Shown here piece after piece: positions 22,731 to 32,485 of a DNA stretch of 64,000 bases. Source of the stretch: Pyricularia pennisetigena (taxonomy: Eukaryota; Ascomycota; Sordariomycetes; Magnaporthales; Pyriculariaceae); the NCBI RefSeq assembly GCF_004337985.1, contig NW_021940918.1, forward strand, positions 1,178,001-1,242,000, given 5' to 3'. The position numbers and the translations under genes are program-made. How positions within the stretch are numbered: the first letter of the stretch is position 1; each line of letters opens with the position of its first letter. The notes under the pieces are model-generated. The model worked only from the letters and a program-made list of their open reading frames with translations, ran no database searches and was not told the origin of the DNA.

Positions 22731-25027
22731 TCAGTCTTCTTGACAGTCGTCGTGGAAGAAGGTCGAGTTGCATTGCTGCAACGGTGCTGTTGAGGGACCA
22801 GCATCTCTCATGTCGACGTCTGGACAGTCTCGCCTCGGAAGACCCGGGATTAATGTGTTTGTTTTGGTGTAATCCAGTGGCAATGCACTCATGGGCCGGT
22901 CTGAGGCTTCGTGTGGGCGCTGAGGCAGAGACACCGGTCGCTCATACAACATCTCATCCGGCGGGCTGAACGAGAAGAGCTGCAGGACAAGTCTGGGTCA
23001 GTATCAATTTTTCGGGCATTTTCTGGCGGCCGTTTGTCCTCTGAAGCATGTACTAAGACTTACCTCCATGATTGTTCTTCCATTGCGTGATGCCATGGCA
23101 ATGCATTTCTCGTCTTCGAACGCCACGCGCCATACAGCATCGCACTGTGCTACCAGTTCGCGGACAAGGTGTCCAGTCTTCAAGTCCCAGATCTTAACCC
23201 GGCCATCACTGCCTCCACTGACGACGCGAGTATCGTCAAATTGTAGACTTGTCACGCTGTTGTCGTGGGCGGCCAATCGGTGAATAGGGCAAAACTTGGA
23301 AAGAGACCACACTCTCACTGATCCATCAGAGCCGCCAGTCACCAGAGTTTCGCCTCGCATCTGAAGCTGGCCAACCAGCGACGTGTGCCCCTGCAGCACA
23401 GCTTGGCATTCACTGTTGCCCAATTAGCATGGTAATTCATACCCGTGGGGGAGTTTCAAACACCTACCCGGTAGCAGCATTCCAGATGCGAACGCTTGTG
23501 TCCAAGCTCCCAGTAGCGACGCGCACGCCATCAAAGGCGATTGCATAGATTTGGCTGTAGTGTCCCGATAGTGTATGAATACAACGACCTTCCGAAATGC
23601 TCCACACTTTGGCCGTGGTGTCGTAACTTCCAGAGACCACAATATCGCCCTTGATTTCTAAGCATCGCACACTTGCTTGATGGCCAACAAGAACATTTCG
23701 ACACAATCCTGAACGGATATCCCAGATCCGAAGGGTGGTATCCCGAGAACCGGAGATGGCCGTGTTGGAATCCGACATTTTCAGGCAGCGTACCGTGGAT
23801 GTGTGGCCACGGAGAGTATGCAGGCAAGCCCTAGATACCATATGTCGCTCCGGTTAGCAGCGCCATCAACCTTGCCTGAAAAAAAAAAAAATGAACCACC
23901 TACCCAGTAGAGAGATCCCAGACTCTGACGTCTCGATCGCAGCCTCCACTAACCAGGAGGTCGTCCCAGGGCACCATGGCCCAGACGCCCATGACATGGC
24001 CCTGCAGCGTTCGTTGGGCATTGCCCTCGGTGTCAAAGACGTGAATCTTGGCGTTATCAAGCGCCACGATGATGTACTTCGGTGTCAAGTGAAGACTAGT
24101 CACCACGCCTCCCTCCTGAGTGATGTTGCGTGTCACGTTCCGGCCGCCAGTTCTCCAAGCTGCATCTACCAGATACCTCTGTTTGAAATGCGACTTGTAC
24201 GTCTTGAGTGTTGGTCGAGAGGAGGTGGCGCCATCGAAGCTGGATGAAGCAGACATGCGGACGGAAGGAGTTGGTAAAGCCCCGGGGAAGCTCCGGTTCG
24301 CGCTGTCGGAATATGAACCAGTGAGTGGTAATGCGGCCGGTCGTGTCAGGCATATGCCTACAGGGGGTTGCACTTCGGAGAGCCTGCGTTCGTAGTCGTG
24401 TTTAACGCAGAGGTTTTTCCATGTCATGTCATCGCTCAAAAGGTCCCGCCATCTACGGGAGACTTGCGATGCCCGAGCCAGGACCTTTGGATCATCGATA
24501 AAGGATAGTATCTGTCGCGGAACCGGAGTTAGTGGCCACAAGCACATCGCGCCGAGATCTTCAGAGGCGATACGTCTTACCCTTAGGCACAGCTCATCCG
24601 GGAGACTAGTAAAAGGATCCTTCTTGAGAAGCGGGCTGACAAACTGGTGGACGAAGCTGAGCTGCTGACTGGTGCAGAGGTTGAGGAGGTCGGCCAGGAT
24701 CCGTGTTCGCTGCGGGCCGGTGCTGTGTTGGAAGTGCTGCCTGACTTTTGCGAGGAAAAAATCCTCGCCGACGTCAGCGTTACTCCAGTCGAGCTGGCTA
24801 TGTGATGGACCGGGAGATGCAGCTGGCGTCGGGGGAGGCGGAGGAGAGCCGGTAAGCGTCTGATCGAAATCGGCTGCCGGCGTGCTCATGCTAGGAGTCG
24901 GTGGGCCTCTTGGAGGCCGGGGCTGAACAAGTTTGACGCCGCCAGCGGTGTTGAGACTTAATTCGTCGCCATTGAACATGCTCCCCCTCCTTTCGGAAAA
25001 GCTTAGAGGCCTGTGATACGATGCCAT
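22731..25027 (-). CDS. CDC4: F-box/WD40 ubiquitin-ligase adaptor, Cdc4/FBXW7 type
   Basis: The exons on the minus strand are 25027-24581, 24511-23904, 23830-23468, 23412-23064 and 22979-22731, giving 671 residues. A proline-rich arm is followed by a helical element (ILADLLNLCTSQQLSFVHQF) and an F-box around residues 143-185 (LPDELCLR / ILSFIDDP), which binds Skp1. From about residue 300 there are seven WD40 blades, for example RGHTSTVRCLKM, SGSRDTTLRIWDI and SGSYDTTAKVWSI. These are closest by eye to Cdc4/FBXW7 rather than Met30. The tail (FSPPDEMLYERPVSLPQRP) looks conserved among fungi from memory. The protein should recruit phosphorylated substrates to an SCF ligase for degradation; the substrates are unknown. 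The 69-nt intron 24512-24580 lies inside the F-box and has no in-frame stop. The ATG at 25027 is the first in frame. Confidence 0.9.
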
Positions 25028-26402
25028 CGGAGCGGAAGGTTGTGTGGCCTCCGGGCTTGGCCCTCTATTCCGGCAGGAAGAACAGCGATTTGCGCAGACC
25101 AATACAGACAGTTGTTGGATTTGTTTGTGTGTGAATGTGTAGAGTCGAGTAAAAGTCGTGGGTTGTGTTACTTGGATAGTCTGACAGGTGACTGACGAAA
25201 TAATACACTAGTCTAGATGGAGAGACAAACAACTGGACAACTTTGGGCTCTTGGAGGAGAAACGTCGAGGATGGCACAACGAAGGGGTTTGAAATTGCAC
25301 AGTCCAGGCGCAGTGGTTGCAGGGTGGATCGACGCGACGGGGGCTGAAACGGGGGGGTTGATGGACTCGGCGCTGGGTTCGCTGACACTGACGAACAAGG
25401 CAAATTGAAGGTCAAGGAAAATGGGAGGTCCGACCTGCCGTTCCAAATCAGTTCAAGCAGCAGCCAAGCAAGTCACGAGGAAGTCACAATGGCCCTCCAC
25501 TTGGCAACAACCACCGACACTAATACTACCCGTGGCGAAAGTAAATCTGATTGTAAACGTGTAGTGGTAGGTAAGAAGATAGTCAAGACTCCCAAAACAG
25601 TTTTTGACCGTTTCCAAAGTCCAGAACCGATCGGGAACCAGGAAGAAGAGATTCAACCAGTGGGGTAACTAAGTTGGTTGGTTGGGCAGGTATTAGGTAG
25701 GCTTGGTAGGTACCTAAAGGTAAAAGGTAAGGAAAGGTAGGTACGTTTAGATTAGGTGCCTCAACCACAAGAGCCAAGGGAAGTAAGGATGGCGGAGGAG
25801 GGTGGAACGGAATGGAGAACACATTGAGCGAGGCAGCGCCCAAAAAGCCAAGCCCGCAACATACGCTAACAAGACCCAAAGCCAGTTGCACTGTACGGGA
25901 CAGTTAGGTAGGTACCTTGGCTGGTCTGCTCTTCCTTGTCGTACTACAAGACTGCCACCCTGCGGCGGGTCCGAGGACTGGCTGACTTCTGCAAGCCGTT
26001 TCCAGGCCCCGGATCAACAAATCCTCTCGGCCGGCTCCAGTTTTCAAGTCGTGGGGCACTATCCAATCAAAAATTCGGAAAGCGGTTCGCAGAATTATGC
26101 GGTATTCGATATTCGAGATGCAAAACCGCTACAGTGCTGTGAGAGTTACGCAGGAAGGGGGTTTTTATGGTTTCTCTTGGACAGAGATTGACGGGAATGC
26201 ATTTTGCACCGTTCAGACGAGAGTGGAGTGAGGGGAGGCGGACATGCATTGTGCTCCGTACAAAATATGTGATGCAGACAGTACCTACGCACGAAGTAGT
26301 AGCTCCGCATGGGCAGGCTGGGGACTTGCCTATAGTCAGTTCACGATATTTCGAAAGTTTTTCATGGTTTTAGATACAAACAGAAGACTACCAAAGGTAA
26401 GT

Positions 26403-26458
26403 AAGGTACTTAAGTGCTTGAGCTCCATCAAAATCTCCTTGCACACATTAAGTACCTT
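26403..26458. repeat. Inverted repeat, 11-bp arms
   Basis: The arm AAGGTACTTAA at 26403-26413 is matched by its reverse complement at 26448-26458, with a 34-base spacer. It lies in the gene-poor region. Confidence 0.7.
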
Positions 26459-26695
26459 GGGCTGGTAACTACAAAGTAATTACGAAGTAGGCCCCAGGCC
26501 CTGTGGCTGGAGGCAATTAGGATCCCTTCTCCCTCTAGCCGTTGCGCCAAACATCAATTCGCAGTTCGACAGTCCTTTGAACACAGCCTTGAATTCCCGA
26601 GCTTGGTCAAGAGACGTTTCATGATGCGGAAACACCCAGCTAGCCTGGTACCGAGTATGCTGCCCGTCATAGTACGCCGTCCCGTGCAGCCAAGA

Positions 26696-26733
26696 TGCTT
26701 ACTAGACTACTTCTAGACTAGGTCTAGTAAGCA
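26696..26733. repeat. Inverted repeat, perfect 12-bp arms
   Basis: The arm TGCTTACTAGAC at 26696-26707 is matched exactly by its reverse complement at 26722-26733. The 14-base loop contains another TCTAGA palindrome. It could form a hairpin. Confidence 0.85.
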
Positions 26734-27745
26734 CCGATTAGTACATAAACGGTAGGGATTTTCCCAGGAGCGCAAAGCAGGGAACACTGAAGGACACCCG
26801 CTGTTCGCATCCAACCCCATTTTGCTGCACCTCGCCTGGAAGAATGCATTCATGAATCAGTAGACTCACTGATTTGTCGTCATTTTCAAAAGCCATTGCG
26901 AGGGTTGCACATCAAAACATCTGCAACTATGCCGAAGAACTAGGTGAATTTCGGGGCTTTATGGGTTCTGTTCAAGCCACGCGCTGGCCATCATCCCGTC
27001 CATTAACAACAAACACGTGCAGAGGAGAGACATGGGGTTTGCTTGGTTATTGTCACGAGCAACAGGTGGAGGCCAATTGTCTAGGAAATATCTGGTTGGT
27101 CTTGGGACCATCTTTTACAATCCCATCTTGCTGGTGCGACTTCTCACCTTTTCGTTCGGGCCCCGTACATACAATTGCAAGAGCTAAGTAAATCGTCATT
27201 ATAACACTGAATGGACAGACACTTCGTTACTCACCCACATACCAAGGTCGCAGCAACAACCTTTAGGGCAGTAGCATAAAATTGAGAGCGGCAAATCCAG
27301 AAAGATGTCCACATTTTAGTTCCGAAACTTGCGCCGGCGTTGAAGGTGGTTCCAGTCTGGCCGACACTAATTAAATAAGCGAAACAAAATTGTATGTGCG
27401 CCGCGAGGGTTCGACCATGCCGTCATGGCAAATCTCGCCAGGTGTATGATACATCGAAAACTGAACAAGCCTGCAATACTAATGGCAAAATTAATCGGGT
27501 TCTTTATACCGGAGTTATCGCCCTATAATTCTTGTTCGGCCGAAAGCCCCCGAACACTCCGAACTCGAGGGACTCATTGATCACGCTGACGCATTTTCTT
27601 TTTGTATGTTGTAAAATCCCAATCCCATTCTTCACCCATATGTGACTATACTACTGCTGCCTGGTGATATTCGGACTTCGACTTCATATCGGCCGAGACA
27701 CAAGTAATACGGCCTTTATGTCGAGATATTTAAACGCATTCTCTT

Positions 27746-27760
27746 GGTAGGTCTTGGCTT
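27746..27760 (+). repeat. 15-bp direct repeat flanking the monooxygenase, left copy
   Basis: The sequence GGTAGGTCTTGGCTT also occurs at 29276-29290. This copy ends 94 bases before the ATG of the monooxygenase gene. Confidence 0.75.
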
Positions 27761-27854
27761 CTTGTTTTGGTCTCATAAAGTATAGTGTAATGTTTGATAT
27801 CTTTGTTTGTGCACGACTCCTCTACTTGAACAACATCACTACTCAGAACAAAAC

Positions 27855-29129
27855 ATGCCAACGCCCAGGATCCTCATCTCCGGCTCGGGCATTGCCGGTA
27901 GCACCTTTGCCTACTGGGCCCTACGTGCATTCCCGACCGCATCCATCACAATGGTCGAGCGCTGCCCAACCTTCCGCCTAACCGGTTCTAGTGTCGACCT
28001 CCGCAGTTCAGCAATCGAAATCTGTAAACGCATGAACATGTTAGACACGGTCAAAGCCCACACGACTACTGAAAAGGGTGTGCGGTTCGTGAACTCCGAC
28101 GGCAGCATAGTGGCCACGCTCGGTGCATCAGGTCGCTCCGACATTCAGGGTATCACGTCCGAGTATGAAATCTTTCGCAGCGATTTGGCGAGGATTCTTC
28201 TCGAGCCATCAAGGGACAAGATTAACATACTCTTCGACGAATATGTTGACAAGTACGACAACGAGGAGGACGGGGTCAAGGTAACGTTTGCAAAGAGCAA
28301 GAGAGTCGACAAATTCGACCTTCTCGTAGCTGCAGACGGTATCGGCTCCCGGATTAGAGGGCAGATGCTCAATTCCAATCCACGCGACCAAGTCCACGAC
28401 GAAGGAGTGCACGTTGCATACTTCACGCAAAAGAAAGACTTGCTCGGCGGTTCAAAGTTCGCAGAAGGATACAGCGCCCCGGGAGGACGAGTAATCATGA
28501 TCCGCCCGGACCCGCATCCAGAAGGGCGAAGCAAGGTTATTCTCATGAACGTCACAAAAAAGAACGATGTCGCCGCCAAGAAGCGATTGAACGATGCCGT
28601 CGACGCAGGGAACGAGGCATACATGACACTCCTCGAAGACACTTTCGCCAATATGGGCTACAAGGACGCGGAAGTGCTCAAAGGAATGCGCGAGAGTGAC
28701 GATTTCTACTGCTCGCTGTTTGCCCAAGTCCGCTCGCCGAAATTGATCGACCAGTCCGGGCGGGTAGTCCTCCTCGGCGATTCTGGTTACGCGACGCCCG
28801 GGATAGGAACCAGTCTGGCGATGATAGGCGCATATGTCCTTGCTGGAGAGTTGCTGTCTTCGACAAGTGGCACGTCGATCAACATCCCCGCCGCAACCAG
28901 CAGATATCAGGACTTGATGGTGCCATTTGTCAAGGGCCATCAAGGTGACGATAATGCAATGCAGTTAATGAATCCGCAGTCCAGCTGGGGGATCAAGTTG
29001 AGAGACGTAGCTCTAAGAGTAGTGACAGGACTCTGGCTAGATCGCCTGGCTATGATTGCTGCTGCCAAGCTAGGCTACACAGACAAGATGCTCAGCATGC
29101 CAGAGTATGCATGGCCAGAATCTGTCTGA
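27855..29129 (+). CDS. FAD-dependent monooxygenase (class A, PHBH fold)
   Basis: This is a single exon of 424 residues. The ATG at 27855 was chosen because it places the dinucleotide fold right at the N-terminus, while the longer frame starts at a GTG. The Rossmann motif ILISGSGIAGSTFAYWAL binds FAD. The DG motif appears as LLVAADGIGSRIRG, and the second FAD contact as GRVVLLGDSGYATPGIGTSLAM. These three motifs define aromatic hydroxylase-type flavoprotein monooxygenases that use NAD(P)H and O2. The substrate cannot be read from the sequence. Related fungal enzymes act in catabolism of aromatic compounds, in secondary metabolism or in modification of xenobiotics. No biosynthetic core gene (PKS, NRPS, terpene synthase) is nearby. 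It stands alone in a gene-poor stretch and lacks introns, unlike most neighbours. Confidence 0.88.
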   Translation: MPTPRILISGSGIAGSTFAYWALRAFPTASITMVERCPTFRLTGSSVDLRSSAIEICKRMNMLDTVKAHTTTEKGVRFVNSDGSIVATLGASGRSDIQGITSEYEIFRSDLARILLEPSRDKINILFDEYVDKYDNEEDGVKVTFAKSKRVDKFDLLVAADGIGSRIRGQMLNSNPRDQVHDEGVHVAYFTQKKDLLGGSKFAEGYSAPGGRVIMIRPDPHPEGRSKVILMNVTKKNDVAAKKRLNDAVDAGNEAYMTLLEDTFANMGYKDAEVLKGMRESDDFYCSLFAQVRSPKLIDQSGRVVLLGDSGYATPGIGTSLAMIGAYVLAGELLSSTSGTSINIPAATSRYQDLMVPFVKGHQGDDNAMQLMNPQSSWGIKLRDVALRVVTGLWLDRLAMIAAAKLGYTDKMLSMPEYAWPESV

Positions 29130-30286
29130 TTCACTTTCTCATTGCAGTGTGCTTGACATTCAATCTTGGAAAGAAAATCTCTATTCATACGGAATCTCCT
29201 GCATATAATTTCTTTCCCCTCAACTTCTTTTCGTATCCAAGGGGACTAAACTCAATTCAAAGCATCTCCCGTTCAGGTAGGTCTTGGCTTGCTGTACATA
29301 CCATAGAAAATACCTCTGAAAGTCATTTGTAAAATAAAGAAATAGAATAAATAAATGAGAATACAACAATGTACCCGAGAAGCGCCCACGAGCTGAACCC
29401 TTCTGTTCCCTTACTGAACCATTATTATCTGGCACAATACCTATGCACCGACGACAAAAGTACTTTCCATGGAGGATACTGCAAAACCGCCTGGAGCCAG
29501 GAGAATCCCGGCGGCATTCTGGACCGAGTGCAAGTCGATGAGCTGAGCAGTAGGCAAGGTCCCAAAATAAACACTGATGCAAGCTAGTATTCGTACCCGA
29601 CTATCAAGTCACCTCGTGTCAACCGCCCGATTTGTCGGCACAGAACACCCCATGAGGGTGAGTCAGTCCCTCTACAGGCCATGTGCCTACAGCGTAACTG
29701 CAATCGGACCAAAAAGTAGCTTCAGAGGTGGTGCAGCGCATGGGAGTTTATAAGGTTGGCTGGTAGCTATCGTCAAATATGCGCACGCTCCTCCTGGCAT
29801 ATAAAGACGTTGCTGACCGTAGTAGGCCGTTTAATATACAAGTAGCCGTCGAGACCCGGCCTTGGCAGCCAACAAATATGCTCTCCCATGTTTCTTACCT
29901 GATGCGTGTTTCATGATACAGGAGCTGACCGTTGAAAAGTCTGTGGAATACGGCTCATTTGGCCTCTTAAACACCTGCGCGCACGTCCTCTTGATTCCTG
30001 AGCCATATGTTTCCCCATAAAGGGTCGGTGGAGATCGACGCTCTTTTTGTTTCACACTTGTCGCTAGTACATCTCAGCTGAATGTTTCAAACAGTAGAAA
30101 ACGCTAAAAGTACTTCCGCAACTGATGGCACAACGTAGCGCCCCTAATTTCCGTTTATATAATACCTACTTAGGTACCTCGGCGACAGTACTGAAAATGT
30201 AGAAAGATGGTCTAGGTGGTCGTATGTACATCTTACTAATGAAATCGGGGCTCATTCCCCGGAAATGAAATACCCGTCTTTTCATC
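29130..30286. other. Convergent intergenic region, monooxygenase / ZIP transporter
   Basis: These 1,157 bases show no supported gene. The stretch begins with the 3' flank of the monooxygenase, which includes the right copy of a 15-base direct repeat at 29276-29290 and an A/T-rich segment at 29330-29365. The remainder has no domain-like frame. The end next to 30287 should hold the ZIP gene 3' UTR. Confidence 0.55.
29276..29290 (+). repeat. 15-bp direct repeat flanking the monooxygenase, right copy
   Basis: It is identical in all 15 bases to 27746-27760 and starts 147 bases after the stop codon of the monooxygenase. Confidence 0.75.
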
Positions 30287-31802
30287 TCAGTGATGGTGGC
30301 CAAACTGAGTAAGCAACGGGAGGAGCATGCCAAATACAGTGGCCAATGTATCTCTCAACTGTGGGCGGATCTGTTTCCTGTGCGTAGCACCCCCACTATC
30401 CGCATACCCATTCATGCCACCGTGATGCTCATACGCTGCACTGTTCTCCTCTTGCATGGCGTGCATGGCAACGTAGCTTCTCAAAGTCAGCGCGCCGATG
30501 AGGCATAAAAGGAAACATGCATAAGAACTTACAGAAAGGTCCCCGCCGAGAACAGGAGTAACATGCCAGTCCACCACTGTCCACTCTCACCTTCGACGTT
30601 CTGTCCGCCGAGTATGGAGACGATGAGGTATGTACCGATGGCCCCAGCCGGCGCGGCGAGACTGAATACTATCAAGTGGCCACGTGCCGCGCGTTTTGAC
30701 AGCCCTTGTTTGAGCAGGACGGAAGTGAGGCCGAATGCTGCCGGAGCCTTGTGGATCATGATCGCAGCGAAAATAATTAACCCGAGTTTCATGTTGGATG
30801 TCGTGGCCGATGCACCCATGGCTATCCCATCTGCAGCCGCGTGAATAACAAGCCCGGTTGTAGTGGCTAGACTCCGGGAATGCTTCGGTGTGGGAGCCAA
30901 AGATCCAAGAAAACCTTGCGATTCTTCCTCGCCGGGTCCGCTTGAGGATGCTAGATTGTCTAGACTGATGTGCCTCGTCGTGGGAGCTGGTTGAAACTGG
31001 TCCATAGCCTGCCGAGGAATACGGTCTATCAGGAACATCAAGATGAAGCCCGACGTCAGAGAGAATCCAATGTAGAACGTGGGCAACACGCGCTCGCTCT
31101 GCGCCTTTTGACTGTCTTTTGAAGTTTTGGAATCCTCGCCCGTTGATTTGGTAGCATCCTTCGGTGTATCCTCGCGAGTGACCACGATGGGAAGCACGTC
31201 TCTTTTCTGCAAGCTCTTGCCACCTTCGTGTGCCAGTTCATTTGGCCTGGGAGGCATAGGGACTCCTATGCGAAGAAACGGCATGTGCGGGCTATCTCCA
31301 GCCTCGAGGTCGATCGAACTTCGTTTTTCAACCATATGCGCAGCCTCCCATCGAGGAGATACCGCCTGTCCTTGAACATCGTACCGGCGGGTATGCGAAC
31401 TGGCATGAGCCGGAAGATTAGTTGATGCTATCGCTTCGATACCTTCCGGTATTATAACAATCAGCGAGGTTCCGACTAGTATGCCAACGCCAATGCTGGA
31501 TATCAAGCGGAGCTGTGACTGCGACAGAGTTAACGATAGTGGGAGGGCTCCGGCAAGAAATGATCTGGGGAGCAGAGTCAGTTTGAGCCGCAAGGATTGC
31601 GTACGGGTGTTGTTTTTTAGAGGCGATGAACATAACGGTGCTATCGATTCAAAGTAAGGTATCTGTCACATACGCCAGAGCCATCACCACCTTTTTGGGA
31701 AGAATCAGCTTCAACACTCATTCAAAACTGCAGTATTATGAAATACATAGACTTAACAGCAGTACTCACACAAAGAACGAGAAGGAGTAATAAGCCACCC
31801 AT
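30287..31802 (-). CDS. ZIP-family metal transporter, ZIP9/Atx2-like
   Basis: The exons on the minus strand are 31802-31770 (33 nt), 31690-31674 (17 nt), 31564-30533 and 30476-30287, giving 423 residues. The first two tiny exons encode MGGLLLLLVLC and VVMALA, which complete transmembrane helix 1 when joined to SFLAGALPL. Later helices carry the ZIP signature: LVIHAAADGIAMG in TM4 and MIHKAPAAFGL in TM5, whose His residues bind metal. A long hydrophilic loop between TM3 regions is rich in Ser, Asp and Lys. The tail ends in HGGMNG and FGHHH, possible extra metal contacts. ZIP9 relatives sit in Golgi or other endomembranes and move Zn2+ or Mn2+ into the cytosol; this location is inferred. The gene is divergent from HAT1. 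Confidence 0.9.
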
Positions 31803-32485
31803 TTTGGAGGATGTTTGCCCCGGATCGGACGGTAATAAGGGCGACTTTATCGGACCCCCAAGCCGTCGTGGTCCAGAGGATGACGGCAATAAAAATGCGA
31901 GTGGGTGCCAACGTGAGGCCTGCCAAGATAAAAGTACAGTTTGCTGTTGCTTTCGAGCCCCGAAAGCCTTTCAATCGAGGAGGCGTCAATGGCGGTTAGT
32001 TGGTCGTCAAGCACCTTGACAATTATAGCAGCCCTTTGATGAATTGGCTTGTTTAAGCCTGAGATGTCACTTTTGCAGCCTGGGATGAACAGGCAGGTGA
32101 GACCCACCGTGTCTCGTTGCAGCTACATTATCGGATCCACCCGGATGCATCAGGCTTTTTGATTTGACTTGCGCCAAGGTCTGATTGGCCATTCAGCCTA
32201 TGCGCTTAATTGGAAGTCCCCACATTTGTGCATCCAAGGTCAGACGCGCCATTGTCAAACGCGTAGAGCTCTATATCTCCCTAGACTGGACTGGACATAA
32301 TCCCACTTCAGCACCAATCTACCTAACACTCGGCAAAAAAAGAAGTAGGAGGGCCATTGTGCAATTGTTTTCTTGAACGCTTTGATTCCAATCTACAGAA
32401 AAGAATAACTCGGCTTGCGCAGGTTGTTTATACTAATTTTTACATAACTACCTGAACCTCCTGCAAAGCCAGGCGCATCTGAGAG
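31803..32485. promoter_or_regulatory. Divergent promoter region, ZIP transporter (-) / HAT1 (+)
   Basis: The start codons are 683 bases apart and point outward. Two ATTGG words (inverted CCAAT boxes) at 32184-32188 and 32209-32213 lie about 275-300 bases upstream of HAT1, a plausible HAP-complex site pair. No other element is called. Confidence 0.5.

Larger units (their letters stand above)
25028..27854. other. Gene-poor region between F-box gene and monooxygenase
   Basis: These 2,827 bases hold no gene I can support. The left end is the promoter of the F-box gene. The middle (about 25,670-26,470) is dense in AGGTA/TACCT hexamer-like words (for example around 25690-25745 and 25905-25920). 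Two inverted repeats are present (26403-26458 and 26696-26733). All open frames are short and lack a plausible start. No transposase, reverse transcriptase or terminal repeat is visible. The right end contains the promoter of the monooxygenase and one copy of a 15-base direct repeat. Confidence 0.55.

Noticed and set aside
26874..27191. 105-codon frame in the gene-poor region
   Set aside because: It begins with TTG, has no recognisable motif and no splice partners.
27408..27416. Second tRNA B-box-like word (GGTTCGACC)
   Set aside because: No paired T-arm and no upstream A-box; it cannot fold into a cloverleaf.
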